Shown here: piece after piece, positions 1 to 8,746 of the stretch
Numbering within the stretch: the stretch's first letter is position 1
How the letters are laid out: each line of letters starts with the position of its first letter
Notes under the pieces: model-generated
Databases searched by the model: none
Told to the model about the DNA's origin: nothing
Seen by the model: only the letters and a program-made list of their open reading frames with translations
NCBI GenBank assembly: GCA_004791255.1
Contig: SRUQ01000010.1
Location: forward strand, 1 to 64,000
DNA: 64,000 nucleotides
DNA from: a bacterium M00.F.Ca.ET.205.01.1.1
Lineage (GTDB): Bacteria; Pseudomonadota; Alphaproteobacteria; Rhizobiales; Rhizobiaceae
Direction: 5' to 3'
Made by a program: the position numbers and the translations under genes

Positions 1-162
1 ACGCCGACGCCGTTCCATTCCGATGCGCTGATCGCCGAACTGCAGGACGCGCTGGTCGAAACCTGGGATGCGCTCGGCATCCCCTACGGCTCAGCCGGCC
101 GGCCGTCGGTCGCCAAGACCGACCGGATCATACCTCTGCTGGTGCCCAAGTCGGGCGGCTGA
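1..162 (+). CDS. hemA: 5-aminolevulinate synthase, C-terminal fragment
   Basis: Only the last 53 codons are in the window; the gene enters from the left edge. The visible peptide begins TPTPFHSDALIAELQDAL and continues VETWDALGIPYG, which fits the C-terminus of alphaproteobacterial ALA synthase (the ITPTPFH...LVxVWxxLGLP tail). The enzyme condenses glycine with succinyl-CoA, using PLP, in the first step of tetrapyrrole synthesis in these bacteria. The PLP lysine and catalytic core lie outside the window, so the call rests on the tail alone. Confidence 0.72.
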   Translation, partial: TPTPFHSDALIAELQDALVETWDALGIPYGSAGRPSVAKTDRIIPLLVPKSGG

Positions 163-229
163 AGCCCGTTTGTTGGGCGCTGTGTGCGCCCGGTTTTCGT
201 CGTTCTCCACCGCTGCGGCGCTCAAATGT

Positions 230-417
230 CGCGGCATGGATCCTAGGGTCTCCGCGACGTCGCTTCGCGACTGCTACGCCCTAGGATGACGAAGGTTAGG
301 GAGCCTCGACGATAATCACGAAGGTTGGAGAATGGCCGGGAACAACCTCTACTTCGTCATCCTAGGGCGTAGCAAGGAGCGAAGCGACGCGCGCAGACCC
401 TAGGATCCATGCCGCGA
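230..417. repeat. Pair of inverted ~65-bp intergenic repeats
   Basis: Two near-identical ~65-bp sequences lie head to head at 230-294 and 353-417. Each runs from CGCGGCATGGATCCTAGGGT to GCTACGCCCTAGGATGACGA, and the second is the reverse complement of the first with a few mismatches in the middle. Each copy is itself bounded by CCTAGG half-palindromes. The pair could form a long hairpin with a ~58-nt spacer. They fill most of the 320-bp gap between hemA and the convergent aminotransferase; no gene is visible there. The look is that of a rhizobial extragenic palindromic element; family membership is inferred. Confidence 0.7.
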
Positions 418-481
418 CGCCGACCGAAGAGCGAAGCGGTGCAGAAAAGGAGCGCTGGCAACGCTCTCCTGTCCGATTGCC

Positions 482-1648
482 TCAAATACCCTTCATCCAT
501 TTCGCAAGCCGGTTTGCCGCTTCTTCGAGCTGGTCGAGGCCGCGGTGGAAGCACAGGCGCAAAAACGCTTCGCCGCCGGGGCCGAAAGCGGTGCCAGGCG
601 CCAGGCCGACATTGGCCTTGTCGACGATCTCGAAGGCGGCGGCACGCGAATCTGTGATGCCGTCGACGGCGAAGAACAGATAGAACGCGCCCTGCGGCAC
701 GGTAAACCGGGCGCGGTCGGTGGCGCCGAGAATGCCGCAGACGAGGTCGCGCGCCTGCCTTGCCCGCTCGACCTGTTCGGCGACGAAACCGTCGCCTTCG
801 TCGAGCGCGGCGACGGCGCCGCGCTGCATGAACTGGGCGACGCCGGAATTCGAATACTGGATCAGGTTCTCGAACACCTGCTGCAAGCTCGAATGCGTCT
901 TGATCCAGCCGACGCGCCACCCGGTCATAGCCCAATTCTTGGAAAAACTGTTGACGAACAGGATGCGGTCTTCCGCGGTCGCAATGTCGAGGAAGGACGG
1001 CGCACGGCCCTGGCCGTAGTGGAACAGCGCGTAGATCTCGTCGGCGATGATCCAGAGGTTTTTGGCGCGGGCGAGATCGAGGATCGCCTGCAGCGTCTCG
1101 TGGTCGGCGGTCCACCCGGTCGGGTTGGACGGCGAGTTGATGAACAGCGCCTTGGTGCGCGGCGTGATCGCCGCCGCGATCTTCTCGACGTCACAGGACC
1201 AGCCATTGCCGGACTGGTCGAGCGTGACCGGCACCGGCACGGCTCCCGAAATTCCGGCCGCCGCGTCGAAATTCGGCCAGGCTGGCGACAAATAGATCAC
1301 CTCGTCGCCGGCGCCGGAGAGAGCGGCAAGAGCCAGCTGGATGGCATGCATGCCGGAGCCGGTGACGATGAACTGCTCCTCGGGAAACGCCTTGCCGAAA
1401 TGCCTGGCATAGTAGCGGGCAAGCGCTTGCCTGAGATCGGGAATGCCCCTCTGCCAGGTGTAGAACGTCTCGCCGGCTGCCAGTGCCTTCGACGCGGCGT
1501 CTGTAATGAAGGCTGGTGTCGGCAGGTCACCCTCGCCGGCCCAGAGCGGGATCAGCCCTTCGCGCAGCCTGCCGTAATTGACGACGGCGACGATGCCACT
1601 TTCCGGTGCGGCAAGGGCCTCGGGGCGCAAGGTCTCGATCAAGGTCAT
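482..1648 (-). CDS. Pyridoxal-phosphate-dependent aminotransferase (class I/II)
   Basis: A 388-residue fold-type I aminotransferase of normal family length. Visible motifs are the SPSNPTG loop (about residues 168-174), the IADEIYALF segment carrying the PLP-pyridine aspartate, and NSFSKNWAMTGWRVGW, whose SFSK lysine forms the Schiff base (about residue 238). The family transfers amino groups between amino acids and 2-oxoacids in the cytoplasm; the substrate cannot be told from sequence. It is monocistronic, separated from mscL by a terminator and converging on hemA across the inverted repeats. The start MTLIETLRPEALA is the first methionine giving a full-length protein. Confidence 0.85.
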   Translation of the reverse strand: MTLIETLRPEALAAPESGIVAVVNYGRLREGLIPLWAGEGDLPTPAFITDAASKALAAGETFYTWQRGIPDLRQALARYYARHFGKAFPEEQFIVTGSGMHAIQLALAALSGAGDEVIYLSPAWPNFDAAAGISGAVPVPVTLDQSGNGWSCDVEKIAAAITPRTKALFINSPSNPTGWTADHETLQAILDLARAKNLWIIADEIYALFHYGQGRAPSFLDIATAEDRILFVNSFSKNWAMTGWRVGWIKTHSSLQQVFENLIQYSNSGVAQFMQRGAVAALDEGDGFVAEQVERARQARDLVCGILGATDRARFTVPQGAFYLFFAVDGITDSRAAAFEIVDKANVGLAPGTAFGPGGEAFLRLCFHRGLDQLEEAANRLAKWMKGI

Positions 1649-1701
1649 GGGCGGGTCCGTTCTGGTCGTTAGCCACCGCTCCTTACCAGAAGCGAAAACA
1701 G

Positions 1702-1731
1702 AAAACCCCGGCCGCGAACGGCCGGGGTTTT
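1702..1731 (-). terminator. Intrinsic terminator after mscL
   Basis: A perfect 12-bp stem, AAAACCCCGGCC against GGCCGGGGTTTT, with a 6-nt loop. Read on the minus strand it ends in TTTT followed by another T-rich stretch, 24 bp past the mscL stop. It separates mscL from the aminotransferase downstream. Confidence 0.8.
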
Positions 1732-1754
1732 GGTCCAGCCATGGCCTGGCTGGA

Positions 1755-2177
1755 TTATCTCTTGGCGAGCAGGTCGCGGATTTCGGTCAACAGTGCGATA
1801 TCGGCGGGCGGCGGCGCGGCAGGTGCTGCCGGCTTCTCGCGCTCCAGCCTCTTGCGCAGATTGTTCACCGCCTTGACCATCAGGAAGACGATAAAGGCGA
1901 GAATGATGAAGTTCAGTGCCACGGTGATGAAGCTGCCATAGGCAAAAACGGCGCCTTGTTTCTTGGCCTCGGCCAGCGAGGTTGCGTTGACGGCTGAGGA
2001 AAGTCCAAAGAAATAGTTGTTGAAGTCCAACCCACCGAAAATCGCACCGACGATCGGCATGATGATATCGTCAACCAGCGAGGAGACGATCTTGCCGAAG
2101 GCCGCGCCGATGATGACGCCGACGGCCAAGTCCATCACGTTACCCTTGGAAATGAATTCCTGGAATTCTTTCAGCAT
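1755..2177 (-). CDS. mscL: Large-conductance mechanosensitive channel MscL
   Basis: A 140-residue inner-membrane channel that opens under membrane tension to release solutes on hypo-osmotic shock. The N-terminus MLKEFQEFISKGNVMDLAVG, the glycine/alanine-rich first transmembrane helix (VGVIIGAAFGKIVSSLVDDI), the periplasmic loop, the second helix (ITVALNFIILAFIVFLMVKA) and the charged cytoplasmic tail RKRLEREK are all in family order. The frame is open for 37 more codons upstream, but the MLKEF start is chosen because it matches the family and has a GGAGGG site 5 nt before the ATG. A terminator follows. Confidence 0.95.
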   Translation of the reverse strand: MLKEFQEFISKGNVMDLAVGVIIGAAFGKIVSSLVDDIIMPIVGAIFGGLDFNNYFFGLSSAVNATSLAEAKKQGAVFAYGSFITVALNFIILAFIVFLMVKAVNNLRKRLEREKPAAPAAPPPADIALLTEIRDLLAKR

Positions 2178-2427
2178 TCGACCCTCCGTGTCGTAACCGG
2201 CCGCGATGCCTTTCCGTCCTTCGGCATCGACCCCACGCGCACCATAACAAAAACCTGCGGTTGCAACATGGGTAAAAAGGCAAAGCAAACGGTTTGTCCT
2301 TGACCCCTACGGCATGCATCGAAACCCACGGCTTCATGCGCCCAAAGCCGCGATGGACTCGGCAGCCAAGCTGTGATTGCGTCTGGCATGCAGCGTTGAA
2401 ATTCGGCTCAGGGAGGATTTGGCCGGC

Positions 2428-5400
2428 GTGCAGGGCTTGTTCATCGTCATCATCGCGATCGCCTATGTGACGCTGCTGTTCGCCATCGCCAGCCTGGGCG
2501 ACCGCCGCTCGGCCCTATCCGGATCAAGCCGGGCGCGGCCCTTCATCTACGCGCTCAGCCTGGCCATCTACTGCACCTCCTGGACCTTCTTCGGTTCGGT
2601 CGGCCTCTCCTCCGAACGCGGCCTTGAATTCCTCGGTATCTATACCGGCCCGGTACTGGTGTTCGTGTTCGGTTTTCCCTTGCTCAACCGCATCGTGCGG
2701 CTGGCCAAGACCGAAAAGATCACTTCGATCGCCGACTTCCTCGGTGCGCGCTATGGCAAGAGTTTTGCCGTCGCGGCGATCGCCACACTGATCGCCACCA
2801 TCGGCGCCGTGCCCTATATCGCCCTGCAACTGAAGGCGATCTCCGGCTCGGTCAGCCTGATGGTCGAGCACTATACGGGCTCGCCGCCGTCCTTCGATCC
2901 GTTCGTCAGCGACATCTCGCTGGTCGTCGCCATGCTGCTGGCGCTGTTTGCCGTGCTGTTCGGCACCCGCCACGCCGACGCCACCGAACACCAGGACGGG
3001 CTGGTGCTGGCGGTGGCGGTCGAAACCGTGGTCAAGCTCGCCGCCTTCCTGGCGATCGGCCTGATGGTCACCTTCCTGATCTTCGGCGGCCCCGGCGACA
3101 TGTTCGCGAAGCTGGCGCAGAATGCGCAGGTGCGGCAAGCGATGGGCTACAACACCTCGCTTGCCACCTGGCTGGTGCTGACTGGCTTGAGCGGCTTTGC
3201 CATCATCATGCTGCCGCGGCAGTTCTACGTCACCATCGTCGAGAACCGCGGCGAGGCCGAATTGCGTACCGCGACATGGGTGTTTCCGCTCTATCTCGTG
3301 GCGATCAACCTGTTCGTGCTGCCGATCGCCTTTGCCGGCCTGTCGCTGGTCGGCACCGGCACCAGCAGCGACCTCTACGTTTTGTCGCTGCCGCTGTTCA
3401 GCGGCCATGACGTGCTGGCGATGGCCGCCTTCATCGGCGGCCTCTCGGCGGCAACCGCCATGGTCATCGTCGAGAGCGTGGCGCTGTCGATCATGATCTC
3501 CAACGACTTGATCATTCCGCTGTTCGTGCGCCGGCTGCTCAAGACCTCGACCTCCGAGAACGAGGACTGGTCGACGCTCATCCTCAATGTTCGGCGCGGG
3601 GCAATCTTCATCCTGTTGTTCATCGCCTTCCTCTACTACCGCGAGAGCACCAACAATGCGCGCCTGTCGTCGATCGGCCTGATGTCGTTCGCGGCCATCG
3701 CCCAGTTCGCGCCGGCGCTGATCGGCGGGCTGATCTGGCGCCGCGCCAACGGCCGGGGCGCCGCGCTTGGCATGGTCGCCGGCATCCTCGTCTGGGCCTA
3801 CACGCTGCTTCTCCCATCACTTGTGGCGCCCGATACCGCCATCATCGCGCACGGGCTGTTCGGCTTCGAGGCGCTGCGGCCGCAAGCGCTGTTCGGCACC
3901 GTTGCCGAGCCGCTGAACCATGGCGTGCTGTGGAGCCTGTCGATCAACGCCGTGTTCTTCGCGCTCGGGTCGCTATCGCGCGCGTCGGTGCCGCTGGAGC
4001 GCATTCAGGCATCGATCTTCGTGCCGCGCGATGCCGGGCCGATGCCCAGCCTGCGCCGCTTCCGCACCGCCATCACCGTCAACGACCTCAAGGACACGAT
4101 AGCGCGCTATCTCGGCGTCGAGCGCACCGAGCGCTCCTTCCAATCGTTCGAGAAGGCCAACGGCACCTCGCTGCATGGCAAGGAGCAGGCGAGCATGGAC
4201 GTCATCCGCTTCTCCGAGCAGCTTTTGGCCAGTGCCGTCGGCTCCTCCTCGGCGCGGCTGATCCTGTCGCTGCTGTTCCGTCGCCACGACCGCGAATCCA
4301 GCGACGCTTTCCGCCTGCTCGACGACGCCACCGAGGCGCTGCAGCACAACCGCGATTTGCTTCAGATCGCGCTCGACCAGATGGAGCAAGGCATCACCGT
4401 CTTCGACAGGGATTTCCGGCTGATCTGCTGGAACCGGCAGTACCGGGCGCTGTTCGACCTGCCCGACGAGATGGGCCAGGTCGGCGTCTCGCTCGACCGC
4501 ATCCTGCGGCATCTGGCCGAGCGCGGCGACATACCCGCCGACCAGCGGGTGACGATGCTCAACCGGCTGACCAGTTTCGTCAGCCCCTGGCAGATGGAGC
4601 TGAAGACCAGCGGCCGCATCCTGGAACTGCGCTCCAACCCGATGCCGGACGGCGGCATCGTGGCCACCTATGCCGACATTTCCGGACGCGTAGAACAGGA
4701 CCTGGCGCTGAAACGGGCGAACGAGTCGCTGGAGCAGCGGGTTAAGACCCGCACCATCGAACTGACGCGCGTCAACGAGGAGCTGGCGCAGGCGCAGATG
4801 TTGGCCGAGGAGGCAAATCTCGGCAAGACGCGCTTCCTCGCCGCCGCCGGCCACGACATCCTGCAGCCGCTGAACGCCGCGCGGCTCTATTGCTCGTCGC
4901 TGATCGAGAAGGCCGGCAAGGGGCCGGCCGGCAACGCGGCCGTCAACATCGAATCCTCGCTGGAATCGGTCGAGACCATTCTGGGCGCCGTGCTCGACAT
5001 CTCGCGCCTCGACGCCGGCGCGATGAAGCCCGACGATACCGCCTTCAGCCTCGACGGGCTGCTGCGCCAGATCGGCACTGATTTCCGACCGCTGGCGGCG
5101 GAGAAGAAGCTCGGGCTCATGATCATGCCGTCGTCGCTGACCGTCATGACCGACCGCAATTTGTTGCGCCGCCTGATCCAGAATCTCGTCTCCAACGCCA
5201 TCAAATACACGCGCCACGGCCGCATCCTGGTCGGTGTGCGGCGGCGTGGCGAGCTGGCGGAAATCCAGGTCATCGACACCGGCATCGGCATTGCCGGCGA
5301 CAAGCTCAACACCGTCTTCCACGAATTCACCCGGCTCGACGAAGGCGCGCGCGAGGCCGAAGGGCTCGGTCTTGGCCTCTCCATCGTCGACCGCATCGCG

Positions 5401-5910
5401 CGGGTGTTGCGCCTCGAGATCCAGATCTTTTCCAACCCCGGCAAGGGCACGCGCTTTTCCGTCATCCTGCCGGTGGCGGCGGTGGCGGTACCCCGGCGCG
5501 AAATCGAGAAGGCGCCGGCGCGCGCGGCCTCCTCGCTGGACGGGCTCAAAGTGCTGTGCATCGACAACGATGCGCGCATCCTCGACGGCATGCGGCTCTT
5601 GCTCGAGGGCTGGGGCTGCATTGTCGAGACGGTGTCAGGCTCGCGCGATCGGCCTGCCGGCGCGCGCAGGCCCGATATCGTGATTGCCGACTATCATCTC
5701 GACGGCAGCACCGGGCTCGACGCGATCGGCGAGCTGCGCGCGGCCTACAGCCAGAATCTGCCTTGCGTGCTGGTCACCGCCGACCGTTCCAGCGAGGTGC
5801 GTGCCGCGGCGGGCCACCTTGATGTGCCGGTCATCAACAAGCCGCTGAAGCCGGCCGTGCTGCGCTCGATGATGGCCAGGGTCAGGCCGCTGGCGCCGGC
5901 GGCCGAGTAA
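2428..5910 (+). CDS. Hybrid histidine kinase with N-terminal sodium/solute-symporter domain
   Basis: About 1160 residues. The N-terminal ~500 residues form roughly a dozen membrane segments of the SSF (PutP-like) type. Then follow a PAS domain near 650 (ITVFDRDFRLICWNRQYRAL), a coiled coil at ~757-805, a HisKA domain with phospho-acceptor His near 809 (GHDILQPLNAARL), a HATPase_c domain with N box NLVSNAIKYT and GLGLGLSIV, and a receiver domain (~1040-1155) with Asp near 1088 (IADYHLD). This is the CbrA/NahK-like architecture. The frame is open from 2377, but GTG 2428 is preferred: GGGAGGA lies 10 nt upstream and the first membrane helix starts right after. The ligand is unknown. The LuxR-type regulator at 8747-9406 is a possible partner. 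Confidence 0.88.
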   Translation: MQGLFIVIIAIAYVTLLFAIASLGDRRSALSGSSRARPFIYALSLAIYCTSWTFFGSVGLSSERGLEFLGIYTGPVLVFVFGFPLLNRIVRLAKTEKITSIADFLGARYGKSFAVAAIATLIATIGAVPYIALQLKAISGSVSLMVEHYTGSPPSFDPFVSDISLVVAMLLALFAVLFGTRHADATEHQDGLVLAVAVETVVKLAAFLAIGLMVTFLIFGGPGDMFAKLAQNAQVRQAMGYNTSLATWLVLTGLSGFAIIMLPRQFYVTIVENRGEAELRTATWVFPLYLVAINLFVLPIAFAGLSLVGTGTSSDLYVLSLPLFSGHDVLAMAAFIGGLSAATAMVIVESVALSIMISNDLIIPLFVRRLLKTSTSENEDWSTLILNVRRGAIFILLFIAFLYYRESTNNARLSSIGLMSFAAIAQFAPALIGGLIWRRANGRGAALGMVAGILVWAYTLLLPSLVAPDTAIIAHGLFGFEALRPQALFGTVAEPLNHGVLWSLSINAVFFALGSLSRASVPLERIQASIFVPRDAGPMPSLRRFRTAITVNDLKDTIARYLGVERTERSFQSFEKANGTSLHGKEQASMDVIRFSEQLLASAVGSSSARLILSLLFRRHDRESSDAFRLLDDATEALQHNRDLLQIALDQMEQGITVFDRDFRLICWNRQYRALFDLPDEMGQVGVSLDRILRHLAERGDIPADQRVTMLNRLTSFVSPWQMELKTSGRILELRSNPMPDGGIVATYADISGRVEQDLALKRANESLEQRVKTRTIELTRVNEELAQAQMLAEEANLGKTRFLAAAGHDILQPLNAARLYCSSLIEKAGKGPAGNAAVNIESSLESVETILGAVLDISRLDAGAMKPDDTAFSLDGLLRQIGTDFRPLAAEKKLGLMIMPSSLTVMTDRNLLRRLIQNLVSNAIKYTRHGRILVGVRRRGELAEIQVIDTGIGIAGDKLNTVFHEFTRLDEGAREAEGLGLGLSIVDRIARVLRLEIQIFSNPGKGTRFSVILPVAAVAVPRREIEKAPARAASSLDGLKVLCIDNDARILDGMRLLLEGWGCIVETVSGSRDRPAGARRPDIVIADYHLDGSTGLDAIGELRAAYSQNLPCVLVTADRSSEVRAAAGHLDVPVINKPLKPAVLRSMMARVRPLAPAAE

Positions 5911-5943
5911 CCGCATGGTTCGAACAAGAGCGCTGCGGCTGTT

Positions 5944-6576
5944 TCAGCGATATCCAAGGCTTGCGATGTAGGCGCAGAACATGTCGGCCATCGCATTGGC
6001 ATAGGCATCGATCTCGGCGTCGGAGCGGGGGCTGCCGGAGAAATCCTTTCCCACCGCGCTCAGCGTCGTCATGATCACATCACCGGCCAGGTCCCGGCTT
6101 GCCTCCGGCGCCTCGGGCAGTGCTTCCCATAGAAAAGCCTGGACGATGCGCTCACCCGACGCCCTCGCCTCGTGGGCTTCGGGCGCATCACGGTAGAACG
6201 GCGCGGCATCATTGAGCGCCACGCGCACGGCAGCCTCTTCGCATTCCGAGCGGATGAAGGCGTGCACCAGCCTGCGCAACCGCTCGAGCGGCGGCCGCTG
6301 GTGGTCCTCCAGGATGGTCCGCAGCAAGCCGCCGGTCTGCTGCCACTCATCGCTTTGCAGCCTGAACAGCAGCGCCGCCTTGTTGGGGAAGTACTGGTAG
6401 AGCGAGCCGACGCTGACGCCGGCCTTTTCCGCCACGCGCGTGGTGGTGAAACGCTGGGCGCCCCCGCTCGCCAAAACCTGAACAGCTGCCTCCAAAATCG
6501 CCGCGACAAGGTCCGCGGCACGGGCCTGCTTGGGCTGTTTTCGCGAGAAAATCGAAGGGCTTGCGCGTTCGGTCAT
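5944..6576 (-). CDS. TetR/AcrR family transcriptional repressor
   Basis: A 210-residue TetR-type repressor. The HTH occupies about residues 20-65 (AAILEAAVQVLASGGAQRFT, then TTRVAEKAGVSVGSLYQYFP), with the canonical VSVGSLYQYFPNKAALL recognition helix; the C-terminal half is an all-helical ligand/dimer domain. The open frame extends 74 codons upstream into the divergent gene's leader; MTERASPSIF is chosen because it puts the HTH at the usual distance from the N-terminus. It is divergent from an O-methyltransferase gene 94 bp away, so it most likely represses that gene and itself, perhaps also the MFS gene beyond it. Confidence 0.88.
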   Translation of the reverse strand: MTERASPSIFSRKQPKQARAADLVAAILEAAVQVLASGGAQRFTTTRVAEKAGVSVGSLYQYFPNKAALLFRLQSDEWQQTGGLLRTILEDHQRPPLERLRRLVHAFIRSECEEAAVRVALNDAAPFYRDAPEAHEARASGERIVQAFLWEALPEAPEASRDLAGDVIMTTLSAVGKDFSGSPRSDAEIDAYANAMADMFCAYIASLGYR

Positions 6577-6587
6577 GTCTCGGCCCG

Positions 6588-6632
6588 GGAATGCGAATTG
6601 GAAACCTGAAGGATTATTCGTATTTTCATTCC
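6588..6632. promoter_or_regulatory. Possible TetR operator between divergent genes
   Basis: The 94-bp divergent intergenic region holds an imperfect inverted repeat: GGAATG-CGAAT at 6588-6598 against ATTCG (6616-6620) and CATTCC (6627-6632). Its position between the TetR gene and its divergent neighbour suits an operator, but the arms are interrupted, so this is a weak candidate. Confidence 0.3.
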
Positions 6633-6670
6633 GACACAAGAAATCCCTCATTTTCGAACGGAGACTTTTG

Positions 6671-7327
6671 ATGACCACGCTTACCAGCGCCCCGCTCGCC
6701 CCCCTGCTCGCCCGTCTGTTCAAGGAGGCCGAAGCGGCAACCGGCCCGGCAATGGCCGGGCTGTCGCGCGATGAGCAGGCACGCCTGCTCAACAGCAAGA
6801 CCGAATATGTCGACTTCTACGGACGGCTGAAGGACCTCTGGCTGGCGGTTTCGCCGGAGACCGGCACGCTGCTCTACATGCTGGCGCGCAGCAGCGGCGC
6901 GCGGGTCGTCATCGAATTCGGAACTTCGTTCGGCATCTCGACGCTCTATCTCGCCGCGGCCCTGAGGGACAATGGCGGCGGTCGTCTGATCACCACCGAG
7001 TTCGAGCCCTCCAAGGTGATGCGGGCCAAGGCCAATCTGACCGAGGGCGGCCTCATCGATCTGGTGGAAATTCGCGAGGGCGATGCGCTGCGGACGCTGA
7101 GCGCCGACCTTCCCGAAACGATCGACCTGTTGCTGCTCGACGGCGCCAAGGCGATCTACCCGGAGATTCTGAGCCTGGTCGAAAGTCGGCTCAGGCCGGG
7201 CGCGCTGGTCATCGCCGACAATGCCGACTTCTCGCCTGAATATCTGCAGCGGGTGCGCTCGCCGGCATCGGGCTACATGTCGACGCCCTTCGGCGACGAC
7301 GTCGAACTGTCGGTGCGGCTCGGCTGA
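6671..7327 (+). CDS. O-methyltransferase, SAM-dependent (family 3)
   Basis: A 218-residue class I methyltransferase like catechol/caffeoyl-CoA O-methyltransferases. The SAM-binding motif I is VVIEFGTSFGISTLYLA (~residues 77-93), followed by an acidic residue in ITTEFEPSKVMRAK and the metal-region LLLLDGAKAIYPEI and VIADNADF. It is expected to methylate a hydroxyl on a small molecule; the substrate is unknown. ATG 6671 is chosen from the GGAGA site upstream and alignment to the family N-terminus; the open frame extends into the TetR gene. It is divergent from the TetR gene and followed by an MFS exporter. Confidence 0.85.
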   Translation: MTTLTSAPLAPLLARLFKEAEAATGPAMAGLSRDEQARLLNSKTEYVDFYGRLKDLWLAVSPETGTLLYMLARSSGARVVIEFGTSFGISTLYLAAALRDNGGGRLITTEFEPSKVMRAKANLTEGGLIDLVEIREGDALRTLSADLPETIDLLLLDGAKAIYPEILSLVESRLRPGALVIADNADFSPEYLQRVRSPASGYMSTPFGDDVELSVRLG

Positions 7328-7433
7328 GCAACCGGCAAACACATCAACAAGCCGCTCGCCAGGCGGCCGTAGGCGTTCACGTCAGCCAACGCGCAATCCC
7401 CGGCTTTCGAGCCTCTGACGCGTAGGTGACATC

Positions 7434-8723
7434 ATGACTGCAACTTCATCGTCCTGGCGCGGGCTGCCGCGCCCGGCTCTGCTTGGCCTGTTCCTGTTTT
7501 TCTGCGCCGGCTTCGCCGATGGCGCACTGGTGCCTTTTTTTCCGCTTTGGGCGAGCAGCGAAGCCGGCATCCCGGTTGGCGTGATCGGCCTACTGTTCGG
7601 CTGCTATGCCGGCGGCGAGCTTCTGGCGGCGCCGCTGATCGGCGGCATTGCCGACCGGGTCGGCCGGCGGCCGGTGCTGATCCTCTCGTCGCTGGGGGTC
7701 GGATGCGGCTTCATCGCGCTGTTCTTCGTCCATGGCGTTGCCGCAACGGCCGCCGTGCTGCTTGTGACCGGCATTTGCGAATCGGTGCTTCATCCGACAA
7801 TCCTGACCGCGATTGCCGATGCGACCGAGCCGGCCGCGCACCCACGCTGGTTCAGCCTGGTGCGGGTGAGCGCGGGCGCGGGGCAGATTCTCGGACCGGC
7901 CTGCGGTGCGCTGCTTGCCTTGATATCGCTCAGCGCCGTGTTCCTCGCCGCCGGTGGCGTTCTGATCTTGGGCGGCATCGTAATGCTGGTCGCCCTCGAC
8001 GAGACGATCGGCAGCGCAAGGGCTGCCGCCGGCGACCGGGATGACGAGCAGGAGGAAGAAGGCCTTGGTGCGCTGCTGCCGGCCTTCCGCGACGGCCGCC
8101 TGGCGAAGCTGCTCGCCTGGCTCGTGCTGTTCGAAGTCGCCGGCAACTGGATCGAAGCCGTCATCCCGCTCTATGCGCAGGATGCCGGCACGCTGACGCC
8201 GTCCGGCGTCGGCTCGCTCTTCGCCTATGCGGCCGTCCTGACGGTCGGCCTGCAGATGCTGGTGAGCCGTTTTACCGAGGCACGGTCCGCTTTGTGGCTG
8301 ACGGTCAGTGCGGGTATCTCGACGATTGCGTCCTTCATGCTGCTGGCCGCCTCACCTACAGGGCTAGCGCTGATTGCCGCTGTCAGCCTGTGCTCGGTGG
8401 CACAGATGCTGGTCGGGCCGCTGGTGCCGACCGCAGTCAATGCGCTGGCGCCGCCTGCACGGCGCGCCTCCTATATGGCGGCCTCGTCGGTTGCGGTTGA
8501 CCTCAAGGACTCGCTCGGCCCCTCGATCGGCACCGCGCTCTATGCGCTGGCGCCCCGCCTGCCCTGGATCGTCGGCATTCCGCTGGTGGCGATTGCCTCG
8601 CTCGGTCTTGGCGCGGCAATCGGCCGGGCGCGGCGCCGCCTGGACACGGCCGCTTCGGACGCCGGAACGGCACTCGAACCCTCGATGGCGCAGCATGGTT
8701 CGGTCGTCGAAAATTATCGCTGA
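7434..8723 (+). CDS. MFS transporter, drug-efflux type
   Basis: 429 residues with about 12 predicted membrane helices and the MFS signature GGIADRVGRRPVLILSSLG (~residues 73-91) between helices 2 and 3. The central cytoplasmic loop is acidic (DRDDEQEEEG). Family members are proton antiporters for small molecules. It lies 106 bp after the O-methyltransferase on the same strand and converges with the response regulator gene, 23 bp apart. The arrangement of TetR, modifying enzyme and exporter suggests a small detoxification or export unit, but the substrate is not evident. Confidence 0.85.
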   Translation: MTATSSSWRGLPRPALLGLFLFFCAGFADGALVPFFPLWASSEAGIPVGVIGLLFGCYAGGELLAAPLIGGIADRVGRRPVLILSSLGVGCGFIALFFVHGVAATAAVLLVTGICESVLHPTILTAIADATEPAAHPRWFSLVRVSAGAGQILGPACGALLALISLSAVFLAAGGVLILGGIVMLVALDETIGSARAAAGDRDDEQEEEGLGALLPAFRDGRLAKLLAWLVLFEVAGNWIEAVIPLYAQDAGTLTPSGVGSLFAYAAVLTVGLQMLVSRFTEARSALWLTVSAGISTIASFMLLAASPTGLALIAAVSLCSVAQMLVGPLVPTAVNALAPPARRASYMAASSVAVDLKDSLGPSIGTALYALAPRLPWIVGIPLVAIASLGLGAAIGRARRRLDTAASDAGTALEPSMAQHGSVVENYR

Positions 8724-8746
8724 GAAGCCCCCAAAGGCGTTGGCGT

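Noticed and set aside
2377..2427. Upstream ATG start for the SSF hybrid kinase
   Set aside because: It lacks a ribosome site and adds polar residues before the first membrane helix, while GTG 2428 has GGGAGGA ten bases upstream.
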